From Rhopalosiphum padi (Eukaryota > Arthropoda > Insecta > Hemiptera > Aphididae), in the NCBI RefSeq assembly GCF_020882245.1, contig NC_083597.1:38666652-38730651 (forward strand): a stretch of 64,000 nucleotides of DNA, in the 5' to 3' direction. Position numbers and translations under genes: made by a program. Of this stretch, positions 40,201-55,200 are shown piece after piece. The stretch's first letter is position 1. Each line of letters begins with the position of its first letter. The notes under the pieces are model-generated. The model was given only the letters and a program-made list of their open reading frames with translations. It was not told where the DNA came from and did no database searches.

Positions 40201-43200
40201 CAGTGTTTATTTTATTTTTTTTAATGTGATATTATAAAACGCGAAATTTATAATCAACTTTTGATTTGTACAAATAATGAACTACTATCATACTCTTTAC
40301 GTTAGTGTCTATTTTTCTGAAGTTATCATTTTGCGATCTTTTCTGTTAACAATTTTTTTTTTTTTAATTTATTCAATTGGTAGTACATTTTATCGAAACC
40401 TAATCAATTTTAGATAATTTTATAAGACCAGAAATTAATTATTACATAATCGTATTTATTCAAAAGGTTTATGAGGTCTCGTACTAGAGATGGAATATTC
40501 TGAGGATGATTATATTGCAGCTTGCGGGCTTAGTGAACGCTGCCAATTTAATTTATTTAACCAATCGATGTTTATAAGACCCATCGACGTTTTACGTGGC
40601 TTAACTCATTCTCTTACCATTTTGAATTTGTTGGATAAATATATTTTCTGCGTACTTTATGTAACCGATAATGTTTTTTTTTCCAATAGATTTAAAAACT
40701 TTTAATGCTTATAGAAATAGGCCCTTGTAACACGTTTGTTTCTAACGTTATACGTAGATATAAGTGTATAACTTTAGTATATTATAAAGTTGTTTATACT
40801 CAAAAAATATATGACATACTTTAATTTTACCATAATATTACATAAACATATAAATTAAATATTTCCACAATCTATAATATGTTCAATTTCGAATTATATT
40901 TTATTAAGTTTTAATATGAAAAATGTTCTTAACATTATTACGCATTAATTATTATTATTAATATGAATTTTTACTTATTATTTATAATTAATAAATGTAT
41001 AAATACATTTCACGAATAATAATTTCTATTAAAATACATTAAATTACTTTTTATATATATATATGTATCAGATTAAGGAAGCTTTTTACAGTTGTATGTG
41101 TGTGTGTTTTATCGTTGTATATCGCTAACATTTGCTTGGGGTGTATTATTCAAGTTCATCAAGTCCTTTATTTATATAAATCTTTTAATATCTATATTAA
41201 TATTTGAATACATAATATAATATACTTAATAACCATTCAAATGTTTATGTACCTAGCTTCAATTAAACTGTAAAAATTGATGCAAAAAGGTGAAGAAATG
41301 TAAAAATATTGTTTTTTAAAATAAAATGTTGATAATTTATGGGTTAACGGAGATACACTAAGAATTGTATTTGGAATGTAATGATTTATTACTGCTTTAA
41401 AATGTCAAAATATCCTTGTAGCAGCTCATAAAACTTCTTTACAGTTTTTTCAATATTATATAAGTTTGAAGAATAAGTAATTTAAATGATTGATTACTCA
41501 TAATAAGTTATCGAGTTTTTATTTTTAGCTCCTTTCTGTGTATTTTATTACTAAATATTAAATTATAAAATTATAATTATTGTGTTCAATTATTTTTAAA
41601 TGCGGGTACTTATATATCGTGATATATTGTGCTAATATAATATATATATATATATATATATCTACAAATAAATTTAAATCAAATAACTATCTATAGTTAT
41701 TTTGTATGTAGTTTTATGAATTAGAAAGGTGATTTTTTCAAGTATATGTGAGGCTAAACATTCACGAACGAAAACATATTTTACATCGATACTGTTTGAT
41801 GATTACATAGGTATCCATTCAATATTCTTATTTCACCCTTGGGAATACAAAAAGATCTACTGACGGCATATATGTACCGTTACACGTTCGGCACGCCATT
41901 TGAACACGCAACTTATACGATAGATCCCTAGGGCTGCTTCGGATAAGACCATTGCAATATAATAATAATAATAATAATATAATAAAAAATACAATAATAA
42001 GTTCCAATGAGATTTATTTTAATGTAGATAACCTTATACTTATTTGAATAATTATTAAGGAAGATAAAAAAAAAATTTTAAAAACTATATTATGATTATA
42101 AAAAAAAATGACTGAATATAATAAAATATAAAAAATATAATGAGTAATAACTTTAAAACTTAGTAAATAATATAAATTTAAAAGTTATATTTTTTAATCA
42201 ATACTTAACAATTTCCGAACGAAAAATAAAATAGTTTTTACAATTTAAATGATGCCATTAAGATAAATTGAAGGATAATAAATTTCTATAGATAGGAGTC
42301 GTGTGACACCAACAAAGTTATGGTAGATGAATATAGATACTAAGTACAACGATTTGTAAAAAAAAAATATATTTAAATAATTTAGGAAATACTTTTTTAT
42401 TTAAAACTGAGCGTTAATAGATATTCATGTTTGTATTGATTCTCCTGCCTGAATTATCATTACTAATTAAAATATACAACTTAGTATAAATTATATTATA
42501 TTTATGGATCAATAATTCGCAATTAGTATATAATAGAAGTATAAATTTAAAAATCACTTTCAACGCACAAAAAATATGATATGACATTTTGGAATTTAAA
42601 TAATAAAATATATATTTAATTATTCGAACATTTTGATTTAAAACTAATTTACTAAAAATAAAGTCAGCTTAATGCCAAATGATTTGCTCATGTGAACAAT
42701 TTTTACTAAGTTATTTACAATACTAAATGTTGTTTTAAATAACTCCTTATCGGTTTAATTCTGTTATAATATTAGTATTTGTATTATTTTAATTTGCTGT
42801 ATAGTATAAAAAATTTCACAACAATAAAATTATGATTCACCATAATTCTCTGATAATTTGTAACCTTAAATATTAAAAATGTATGATAATATGCTAAGAA
42901 GTTCTAACATTTTTCTAGAGATGTACATAAAATATAAAAATCATAAAATAATGTAAATGAATGGTTCTTTTTCATTGGACTTAGTCTAACCATTTACATT
43001 TATTAATTAGTAACAATTGATGCTTATTTTAAAATTTAAAGAGATTAAAATAAACTTTAATTAAACTTTTGTAACTCATTTACATTCAAAACTAGTGAAA
43101 TAAAAATGTATATTTTGAGTCATTTTTTAATAATTATTTAATCGTGTTCTTGTGGGTATAATGGGTACATATTATTATGTACTGTACAACGAAATATTCC

Positions 43201-46200
43201 TATTCCTTATTATACTGCATTTTATATACACCTAATTAAGTTACCTAATTAGTATTATTTTTAATTTAAATTCTTGTTTTTCTTTACTTTTTTTTATATA
43301 GCTTAAAATACTCGTGCGCTGCAATGCCATTTCGTCTAAATCCCGTTATATCGCAAAATGACGTGAATAGCAAGAGGACTAAATTATACCTATCACGCAC
43401 ACGCCGCATACGAAATGTTGAACATAATATAATATTTTAATATTTATTTGAAAATTCATACTCCGATGCCTATTTTTTTTTTTACGTCGTATTCTGTGCG
43501 GGGGCTATCAATGTACATCAAATTCAATAAATCAAATACTGCATTTCCGTGTCACCATTTGAAATATAAATCAATAATAATAAAAAAAAAAAAGTCGAAG
43601 AAAATATAAATACCAAACAAATGTTGATTTTCTACAGAATGGCTGGGTCGACAATTATATTATAGTTATTAAAAAAAAAAATCCTTTATGGTGGAAACAT
43701 AAATCATGCATTAAGTGTACAACTATAAGCATAAAAATATTATTGATTTTTTACTACTTGCGTGTATTACGACTGTATAATAAAGAGGATGCTCAAGTGT
43801 TTTTATGCGGCTTAAAATTTTGAAATACGTATCGTGTATATTATATTGTATTCTCGTAAAAAGATTAATATTACGCGAGAGTTGTTTATTATATAAAAAA
43901 AATGGAATTATAATAATAATATGTAGTAATAATATTGATGATAATTCGTAGTAAGTTATAATTAACACTGACAGACATGTCCCAAACGACCAAACAGTAC
44001 AAACGAAGTTTATCAGTAGGTTACCTATTATTTTGTAAAAATATTATCACAGAATAATAATATTTATCCGAGATAACCTTAAACATATTTAATATTGTTA
44101 TATATTTTTAAATTATATTTTGAATTAAAACTTAGATTATGCAAAATAATATTATTTTATCTCTGAACTTTTGTATTAAATAAAATTTGTATTTTATACA
44201 CAATAAATAAATACGAATTAATAATAAATTACTTACACCGAATGTATTGATTTGTCAAATTAATTACACACAACTGTTTTAAAAATGATTTATTAATTTT
44301 TAAATAATTTAAATTGTATCTAACTATACAAACTTTTGAATAAATGGGACACGGGGTACTAATATATAAATTAATATTAGCGAAAAACACAAAAAAGTTC
44401 TTTTTGTTGTACATGTATACGAATATATATATTTAGATTAAATAAACTAAAGGTTTATTTACATTGATTAAATGTCGAACATTTTGTTATATGAGAAGCT
44501 TATAATAATATTACATTTACATTTTTTTTAACATAAAAATACCTTGAGTTAACACATCAAACGAAACACTATGAAAAATATTAAATTATAATTATAAACA
44601 TTTTAAAATCATTTAATTATTGAAATCATTTAATTATGTCTTTAAACCAATGAGTTTATTATTTAAAATTATAATGTTGATTTTTTGATTTTTAATAGTT
44701 TATAATTCGTTTAATTCCTTAATTAAATATTTCACAGAATACTAAAACTGTAGGCATTGCTTAAAAAAACTGAAAGCATGTCTTTTGAAAAATTTTAATT
44801 TACAAACATAACAATAGGTACATACTAATATAGCGTACTTTTTTTTTTATCCTACAACGTTAAGTTTTAATTAAAACGTAATATTATATAATTCTGATAA
44901 TATAATGTTATTTTCAAGTTTAAATAATCGATAAGAAACTGATAAAATTATTGCAGTATTTTTTGTGGATTACAGTAAATTTATAAAATTATAATATTTT
45001 AATCCCTCCAAAAAACGTCATATTAAGCCATAAAGCCCTGTGGACTGTGGTATATTAATAAGCACCTGGGGTGTCTAACACAGATTTTTTAAAGATAAAA
45101 TGTCGTTTGAAAACAAAAATAAACCCCGTTTAGTTTGTTAAAGCGAATTTATATTCACGTTTCATAATAATTGTGCAATAGATATTATTTTAAATCTCTT
45201 CCGCCTCATAAAAATATTGTCCTCTCCGTTGTAATAATTAGTCGGTGATAGATAAAATAAATTCAAGTTAAATAAGGCGTATATGTATTCGAAACATAAA
45301 ATAATGATGTTTATTTCAAAATGATAAAGAATCAAAATCAAAAAAAATATATATATATACATTGGAACTACTGAATTGTATTGTAATGTACCAATATTAT
45401 AATATATTTATAATTATAATATGACATGTATGCCACGAAATATAACACGAAATCGTATGCTAAGTAATACTACGTAAATACTTAGTATTATACGTGTTTA
45501 ATTAAATACTTTGAACGTTTTATGATAGGTACAATGATGTCATTACCTTTGATAGTAATTTATTAAATAAACAAAATATGTAACACCTCTATAATTGGAT
45601 ACCTCCTAATAAAATCAATCATCATAAATTGAGATGAAGATAAATAATATCATATCGGTCGTTGGTACGGAATCAGTGATGTTTATTGAAGATATTTTAT
45701 TTTCTGAAAATGCAAAGGATACCAAATGGTAAATATTTGACAAAACACAGGGAATGTAAACGTGTGTTCTTTGACATCAGTTTATCAAACTCGAGTCGGC
45801 ACGGACATACTTTCGCGAACATTTCATCATTTCTATGGATTTTGCATTTTATGCACCAACGCCTAATCAAATATTTTTGTTGGTATAAATAATGTATTTT
45901 TTAAATTGAAAATCGAATATTTTTAACATATATATATATATATATATATACTCGACAAATCATCGGCACACCGTAAGAAATAATAATAAGTTTACATTTT
46001 TAGAAAAGTAAGGCGTAAAATTGGTTTCCGTGGAATTTATGTAACTACGTAATTTATTCCCATACACGATTACATTTCAATTATATTTAAATATGTAATA
46101 CAATATAGGTATACACAAAGTTATCGTTGATACTTTATTATAATAATATACTTACACGACAAGTCACCTATAACTATGACTATGACTATGACTATCTATA

Positions 46201-49200
46201 TTATAATTTAAGTGTGAGTAAAAAAAAAAATTTATATTATAATATTATAACATCATATTATATTTTCTAAAACAATTTGTCGAAAAACTGAAAATTGAAT
46301 GGCGACGTTCACTCTACGCGCATTTATATTTATGAGAGTATTTAACTTGAATTCTCGTTAAGAACGATTTCACGGATTGGACGGTGTAAAAACGTTATGG
46401 CGTCATACAACACAATTAAAAAATAAAATCGAAAAAAATGGTACAATATTATCAAATATACAATAATAATGATAATAATTCGACTCTCTCTCTCTCTCTC
46501 TCTCTTTCTCACACACACACACACACAGACACACACGGTAGAGAACAGATAAGTTTCGATTTATCTAATAATTTCGTGACATATTAATTTGTCGGTACCT
46601 AATAATAATAATGTGCACTGAGAAGTTGGCTATAACTATAAACATATTTTGTTTTCGGTTAATTATTTGATAATTGCGTTTGGATTATTATGGTAAATTT
46701 TTTTTCTTAAATTTATATATCGTTTTAATATCGTCCATAATTATTTGTGTTTCCGCATTCTTCTATATATATAGTACGTTGCAAATCGAACATTTTTTTT
46801 TCACCCTAACTGTTTTCCACGAACGTCGCAAATACAATACGCGTGTTTTCACTACAGCCCCCCGTGCAGATCCTCTTATATAGACGATAATATTTAAAAC
46901 AATAATAGTAAGATGTATTATCGTATTATAATATACGTCGACAATAATGTGAATCGTTGTCGAGTCGCGGAAGGAAAACGCGTCGGTATAATGCTACCGG
47001 TGTACCTACGTCATAAACGTATTATTGTGTTCCTCATCTATACTATGTCACTCTATATGAAATCCATAACAGTTAAGTGACGACACCTACGGAATTCTTT
47101 TATTTTATTTTTTCTCCTCACTCTATCGCCTCTGACACTTTGTCGCGAAATACATTGCTAAAGTATACAGTTGCACGTATCTATTATACCCACGTATCTT
47201 TTTGATCCGAATAAATCGAACACGCGAGTGTTTTATTTCTCAGGAGTTTTTAAACGTTTTTCTACACAGTGTCGGTTAGGTCGCCGTTTCTCTTGTTACT
47301 CTCGAGTCCCGACATTCCGTTCGAATAGTCGTTTATCGTTCGAATTCAACACTCAGCCAGACGTTTTGTCATGAATCGTCATTTGTAGACAAAAAAAATA
47401 AAAATAAACGATGTTCGGTTATATAGGTACCTCGAGAAACACGACTACAACACTTCACCTACTCGCCGTGGCTCGACGACGTCGTCACACACCGTTCATT
47501 AATAATTTACCTACATCATAGAATAAATAATCAATATAACGGACTATTTATATATACATAACTTATGATGGCTAGGAATCGATTCGTAAACTCGTGTACA
47601 TACGTCACGAACGTCACGAACAGAGATGGCGATAACAATAACGCACTTTTAAATACCTATTAATAATAATATTTATGTCTGTTTTAATCAATTTCAATGC
47701 AATATATGATGTAGTATTACAACATATCGCACTGCGTTTGATAATAATTCAGCACACGTCATCCTTCTCTTTCCTGTGACATCGCCTCTCGACAAAATGG
47801 AATATTATATTATGTACAATGTATATTGTACATACCTAAATAAAAGATTGTTTTTTTTACGTGTGATAACGTCGTATCATTATAATACACTTCCGAGTAG
47901 GTACTTGTATACTTTCTGTATAATTATAGACATTTCATTAAAAAATAACTTTTCTTATAAATGTTATACAACAATAAGCTACCTCCAATGCAAATTTTCT
48001 AAGTACCATACTCGTATAAAAAAAAAACTATGACGTGTATTTTTTCAAACAATTTTATTTTAAAAAGTAAGCACAATTTGTTTAGTTTTTTATCTTGTTT
48101 GTATTTATCAATAATAAATAGATTAGTATGAGAAATCAGCTTAAAACGAATAAAAATCATTATCAAAACAAGAAATACCCTTTAAGAAAATATATTTTTA
48201 TTATATTTTGTCTTATTTAAATCAACATTTTTACATAATATATTTGATTAGGTAAATATATTTTTTTTATTATACAATAAAGTATAAAATATAGTATAAT
48301 TAAATTTTAATTACTCACTAGTCACTTTGAAGAATCTTAATAACCTGTAATGTTTAATTTTTTTGTAAGCTTATTAGATAAAATGTATTTTTTATTTAAT
48401 TTTGTTTAACGGCTTCTAAAAATCATTAAATTGTATTATTATAATATGCTAATATTACTTCAGAATGTAATGGGTTGACTTTATTGTTTACTTTATGGAT
48501 TGCGTAATATTCTATAGTATATAAAAACTATAACTGTTAAATTATTTTACTTCTTGTCTCCAATATTACTGTAACCATACTACTATTCATCTTAAATTAT
48601 TTGTGGCACTATATATACAATACTGTTATGTTTTTCAACGTGCATGTTTCATGAGACAAACAACAATAATATATAGTTACGAGTATTATTATGACTATTA
48701 TATCTTTCAACTTAAACTATACACTATATTACAGATTAGGGGCTTGTCGGCTGACTTTATTTCATGATTTGCATACAAGAATAACACTGATATTTATGTA
48801 AATCTGTAAATTATAACTTATTTACATATTTCTTTTTATCGAGCTTATAAAGAATATCAAATCTTTAAGGTTTAAATGGTTATGGTCACGTTTGTATTGC
48901 GTTACAATCTTCAAAAACAACGCTTGGTACGAATTTAAATAACAATAGATTCATTAACTCCACTGTCTGGTCTTGGTGAACTTGAGTTACACATATTTAA
49001 ATTATTTATGGATCTACAAAATTTAATCTTGGAATATTTTTCATTGATTTTCATTACTGAGCAGATATCAAATTCTAAATTAATACCTATAATCTATTAT
49101 ATTACGAGCATTGCGCACCACTATACCAGAATTTATAGTTCGTTATGAATGTGTTTTATTTCATATCTATTTCATTAAATAAAATAAAGAGTTAAATTTA

Positions 49201-52200
49201 AAAAGAATAATGGGTATTGAAAAATCGGATACTGAACACTCATTTCACTTCGATTTCCTCATCGACGACAGAGAACCATGTAAATAAAACCATAAAACTC
49301 TCTAAAAACAAATTCTGAACAAAACTTATTAAATCCACGTTAGCTCGTTTAATTTTCTTAATTTATAATATATTTTGCAGTTCACAGTAAAATGTCTTAA
49401 CATAGGCTACCCAAATCACAAAAAAAAACCAAAAAAAAATTTATCAATAAAGACGATTTGATTTTCGAACAACGATTAGGGCTCAAAAATAGTCAAAAGT
49501 ATTAGTGTTCAGAAATAAAGAAAAACATTATAAACATTGCTAGTAAAACTCATAATCTAAAATTAATAACTTTAATTAGTTCCTATAAGTTTTCAATATT
49601 TATTAAAATATAAGTTTTAAGTAATAAAAAAAACTATATTAAGTAACACCTAATAATATTGTATTTTTTTTTCAAAGGTAGTACATTTTAAAACAAACAC
49701 AGTTATATGATTAAATAATAATTCCATATAATATTATCCTCATAATACTTATAAGTATAAGATATTATGGTGGTTCATTTTTTAAATGATTTAAAAATTA
49801 ATTAAATTCAAGCTCCAGAATTATTATTAGTTAACATTTTATTTGTAGTTTTATCAACAAATAATATAACATATAACAATTGATATTCTATATTTTTCAT
49901 ACCTATTTATAGTTTTTTTTATCTTTCTGAACACATATTTATGAAAACGGTAATCAACTTTAAATTTTCAAATGTTCGTCAATGATTCTATTTTTCAATA
50001 TATTCAAAATTATGATTTTATGCATAAATCCAATTTAATCGGCTTTCTAGTTAATTATTTATAGATTATGATTATTTATAGGTTTAATAGGAAGATTAGA
50101 TTAGAGTAGTTTAAAAATAGATAATATATTTGTATCTCTCCTTGTAGGTCTAAACTTAAATTAATTATATTTAATAAACCGTTATCTAAATCTATTCTAA
50201 ATATATGCAAATCAAAATGTTTAGAAAATCAACCCTTTGTAGTATTTTAGATATTATCGGCTATTGATCGTGTACTGTGTAGCAACGAAAAACTCGTCTA
50301 CGACTATAATATAATTTTTCATAAGTAGTAATATGGTAATGATGTAAACTTTTTTTTTGTTTCATAAAAATAAAACTTTAATTAACAACAAATAAATAAA
50401 TTAGCGTAGACGATGGGCTGAATTCAAACAAATTCCCGGTCAATTAGGGTTTTATAAATTTATTGTTTGATGCGAACGCTCACTGTGACAACAGACGAAA
50501 TTAACAACAGGTGCGCATTTACAACACTCAACAGATAGTCTAACGGGCAACGATTTATACAATTTACAATTTACAAGGAAAACGATCGCTAAAAGCATTA
50601 TCCTTTCGTGTTTAGCATACGACATCGACTGAATATATATAATACTTAATATCCGATCGTCAATAAATTATTTATATCACGTAAAACATTGGAATGGCCA
50701 GAGTGGCAAAAAGTTTTCTCCTTCTTCCCAGTGCAGCCCAGTCGTTTGTAACAAATAATCATTCCTATATAAACACGAAACACCAGTACCCTGTGAATTT
50801 GCAAGCTCAAATCGTGTGACTTAACCCGATTTTTTTTTCCTTTCTTTCTGTACAGGCTTTTTGAAGAACACCAAGAACTTCTCCAGCTGTTCACCAAATT
50901 CGGCGAACTAAAAACCAGGGACGCACAGGCTAACAGTATGGAGTTAGCCGAACACGCAAACAAAGTGATGACCACATTAGACGAAGGCATCAAAGAACTG
51001 GACGACCTTGACAACTTCTTCCAGTATCTGACCCAAGTGGGCGCTACACACAAGACCATACCAGGCTTCAACCCAGACTATTTTTGGGTAAGGACAATAT
51101 TACATGTTGTGCACTACGATTAGACGATATAATAAAAAAAATTAGGTACAGTTTATTTACAAGTGATTACATAGAGTAAGGCAATAGAGTAACCTATTCG
51201 TATTTACTACCTATACCTGATAATAAGATATAAATATTATTCTGTTATGATCTCATTTTATAGGTTTTGTTAGTTTGAGTAACTTAACCTAATCTTACAT
51301 TTTTATTAATCGCTATTTTCTACAAATTTGAAATATTATATGAATACAAAATTATTGTAAATTTAAATATGTATATCTAATTTTATAATTTAATAAGATG
51401 ATCACTAGATAAATACAATTAATGTTACCGATACTAAAAATCGATATTAACAACAACAACTAAAAAACCATTATTAATTTATTTCATCACTGGTTATATT
51501 ATGTCGTTATAATTTTACTTTTATTTTTATTTTATGTATATTTAAAAGTGATAATTATTGTATATAATTTACTTTAATTATATAATTTATTGACTATCAT
51601 ATTATAATGAAAAACTAATTTATAATATAGGTAAACAATCTTGCTATACATTTTAGAAACAAACGATTTTAATGTAATTACTAAGGGAAGTTTTCCTAGC
51701 TATCATTATTTATTATGAATTATGACCTTAAGTATTTATAAAACACAGGAAACTTAAAATACTAAAACTCCCTCAACGCACAATTTCTATTTCTATAACT
51801 ACCACTAATATGTACATAACAATATGAAAATTAGTATTAATGATATCAGACTGCATAATTGTTTATGGTTTACTCAAAAACTTAAAAGTTTAAACGAGAT
51901 CATGTATTTGATTTATTTTAACTTCAATAATAATTTTATTGTTTTAACTCAGATTTTTCAGCAAAAAGTAATTAAAAAATAACAAGTTGCATTAGTGATT
52001 TAAATTTACTTGTATGCTTAAGAAATACATTTATATTATCAAAACAGCAATTAGAATTTTTTAAATGTTAATGTATTTCTAATGATATTTAAACTCAATA
52101 AAATGTATTTACTCTTAATATATACCTACCTAAAAATCTAAATATTATAATAGTATATGTTTTATACATATGATTTTTTATCTTAGTGACGAATAATTAA

Positions 52201-55200
52201 ACTAAAAATAATATGAAACATGCTAAGAAAATTTAAAAATATTTTGTAATTAAATTATTTAGCATATTAAAACTTGATATATTTCAAATTTTAAATGGAA
52301 TGATGGAAGTGTTGGTTTAAAAATAATATATTTTTCCTACCACACAACCTATAAGGTAATAGACAATAGAAATCACACATCACGTATTGTATAAATACAT
52401 AATTCAAGTGCTTCCGATTGAGAATTTGAGACGTATTTCAATATAAAAATATAAATATATTATTATATGAATTATTATAATAGTTGTTAATTGATCATTA
52501 CTTACATAATATTTTTTGATCTTAAAAAACTCATAATTATAATAACAAATTAAATATTTATTTACTAACATTTTAATGTTATGCTAAATATGACAGAATT
52601 TCGGTTTTAAAATTCATAAAATCTCCATAGTTTTTTCTTAGGTTTTTTTATTGGCACTGTCGTTTCAAATTTTAATGTAACAAATTCCGACTAAATACCA
52701 ACAAGTTTCAATTAGTTATTATATACCCATGAGAGACGAGAGTCTAACATAAATACTATAAGTAGCCTAATGAACGTGCCTTTGTATTTATAATTTTTCT
52801 ATTATTGGATTTAGTATAAAAACTTTTTATTATTTTACTGTTTTACATATTATTCATTAAAATTCATATTTATAAAACTCGAGGAAAAGGCGCTCATTTT
52901 TTTACGTTAAAATTAAGTTAACTTTTTGGCAACTTCTTACGTAAACCTTTTATTTAACTTTGAAATTTTGGAAGTTTATTATGCATATTATAATATGGTA
53001 ATAACAAAGAACTTTTGATCATTTTCAACGAACTATGTTGATGAAATTCTAAATGCTTTCATGTATTTCTTATTTGTATTAATTCAAGCGGGAACAAGTA
53101 AACAACGTTTTAAAACATTTCACAAAAAAATAGCGTTTGTCTAAAAATAAATAAATACATATACAACCCAAGTGGTTGATTTCCGTTCACATAAAACTTC
53201 AATACATAAAATCACAAACTAACAGTGTGACCTGTCTAAAATAATCTGTACAAAAAATAAAAATCTAATTTTAATTTTTTTAATTAAAAAAATATTACCG
53301 AATTAAAATATGTAAAGATTTCTTCATAGTAAGTTATTTTAATTACATTTAAATATATAACAGAAATAATAAAATAAAAGAGCATTGGATCGAGCCAAAG
53401 TTAGTTTTGAACATATTTGGGGTTATCGGGGATTATTCTGGGAGATAGTCGGTTAATTATAGAGGGTTTTGATGATGCTTTAACTTTGAATGGAATGATA
53501 GCTAGAAGTATTTGGTGAATTTAGTTAGTGTTGGAATTTTTAAGTCATTGTGGAGATTCTTGATGAACCAAGGAGCATATTATACGTTAATATGACGATA
53601 CCCAATTGACCGGAAGACCTCGATATTATTTTTTTAAGTTTGGAAATTTGACAGAGCTCCATATCTGAATGTCATATGTCAATGTTGTCTGATAATAAGG
53701 ACCTAATTTCATATGAAAATAAACTACACCATAAAAAGTTGTTTTATTAAAATCGATACCCTTGACTAAAAAATATTCAGCAATTGTAAACTTGATGAAA
53801 AACTTTCGTCTAACGAACGAACGACAGAGGATTGAATGGAAATCGTACATCAACAAATCACACAATATATCTACGGACCGGAGTGATAATAAATCGCTCT
53901 GAGATAGGCCACATCTGTCACACCTATTTGCATTTAATGAAATGAGAAGAATTTCCATGCGTGCGGAATGTATTCGCCACCAGCCGCGGATAAATAAATA
54001 ACTCTTACCGTTAAACAAACCCTATTCACTTATATTAAACAATTTAAACATCTGTGGCTTGCTTGCAAATTGAGATATCCTTAGAAATCGATGTTGGTCC
54101 CATTCACCACTAATCGAAAAATCTTCAGAAATTATTATAATATGTATCTATGTATGTATGTGTGTGTGTGTGTAATTACAATACAGTTTTTATTTTCAAA
54201 TATTTTTGAAATACATTTAGAAAATATTGTTTGAAAAATAATCGAAATATGTTTTATTTCTATGGTTTTAGATTTAAAAACAACAAAAAATCTCGATTAT
54301 AATTGTATGCTAAATTTTATAGGAATTTGTTTGTTGACCTTTGTCTTTGCTAAATTAAAATATATATTTAACTATCGTAAAATAACTAAAAGATACATGC
54401 AAAACAAATTCCAATTATAAAAAGCTTTCAATAAGTAAGCATCCATTTGCAGAAAATATTTACATATATTATATAGTGTGTATATTTACATACTTATTGA
54501 AAAATGTATTTGGGTTTTAAACGCTTATTTGAAATACATTTCAGAAGGGTTTTAAGAAGTATGATATATAGGTACATACACACACCTAACTACAATATAG
54601 AAATAAAATAATTAATAATAATATCATACATATTTGAAATAAAAACACAAATTGTATTAATATAAAGTCGACGTTTCGATTATCGTAATCTGCGACGTGT
54701 TTTTGAGTAAAATTAAAACTTAAAATTCAATACATAATAATAATATATAGCTCGTGTATATGACTTACTAAAATCGCTAAATCATGAATTATTATTCAGA
54801 TACCAATATACCTACCATAATAAATTTTGTATAAAAGTTTTGAAAACTCGTTACAAATTACATTATTGCGTTGTATTATTGTTTCCTTTCTGTTATATAT
54901 TTGAAATCATCGTCTTTATAACGGGCCATTGAATAATTTGTAGCTCCCGTTTAAATACGACAACGCTTTTTAACATTAAATTTACATTTTGCATTAATTT
55001 ATTTTCTGAAAAGAGTGAGCTAATATTTGTATAGTTAAACGGTAGGTACATGAGATAACCCGAACTTCGTAGCCATCCTGTCATGGTTCGGCGAGGTAAG
55101 TATGTAAATTATTTCGGGTCGACTATAATTATTATCAGGCATCAGCGCAGTTAAAAAATGACTTCATTATACAATTATACTTACACGAATACAAAATAGT

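Larger units (their letters stand above)
28296..50855 (+). other. globin intron 1 (22,560 bp, position B12.2)
   Basis: Phase-2 intron from donor GTACGT to a TACAG acceptor preceded by a strong pyrimidine tract (50831-50849). Most of it is AT-rich with microsatellites and transposon relics, listed separately. GC-richer stretches at about 29640-29900, 31080-31220, 32750-33120, 34100-35060, 46300-47640 and 50400-50855 hold no exon I can recognise and could be old repeats or enhancers. No nested gene is supported on either strand. Confidence 0.85.

Noticed and set aside
40490..40705. 71-codon + ORF starting MEYSEDDY with fair start context
   Set aside because: Length is near the chance level for the region, there is no domain and it lies inside the globin intron without clear splice sites.
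50646..51071. 141-codon minus ORF opposite exon 2
   Set aside because: Shadow of the coding exon and its pyrimidine tract. No domain.
50938..51123. ORF starting MELAEH as a separate small gene
   Set aside because: This is globin exon 2 read from an internal Met and past its donor. The residues before it and the splice sites fit the globin.
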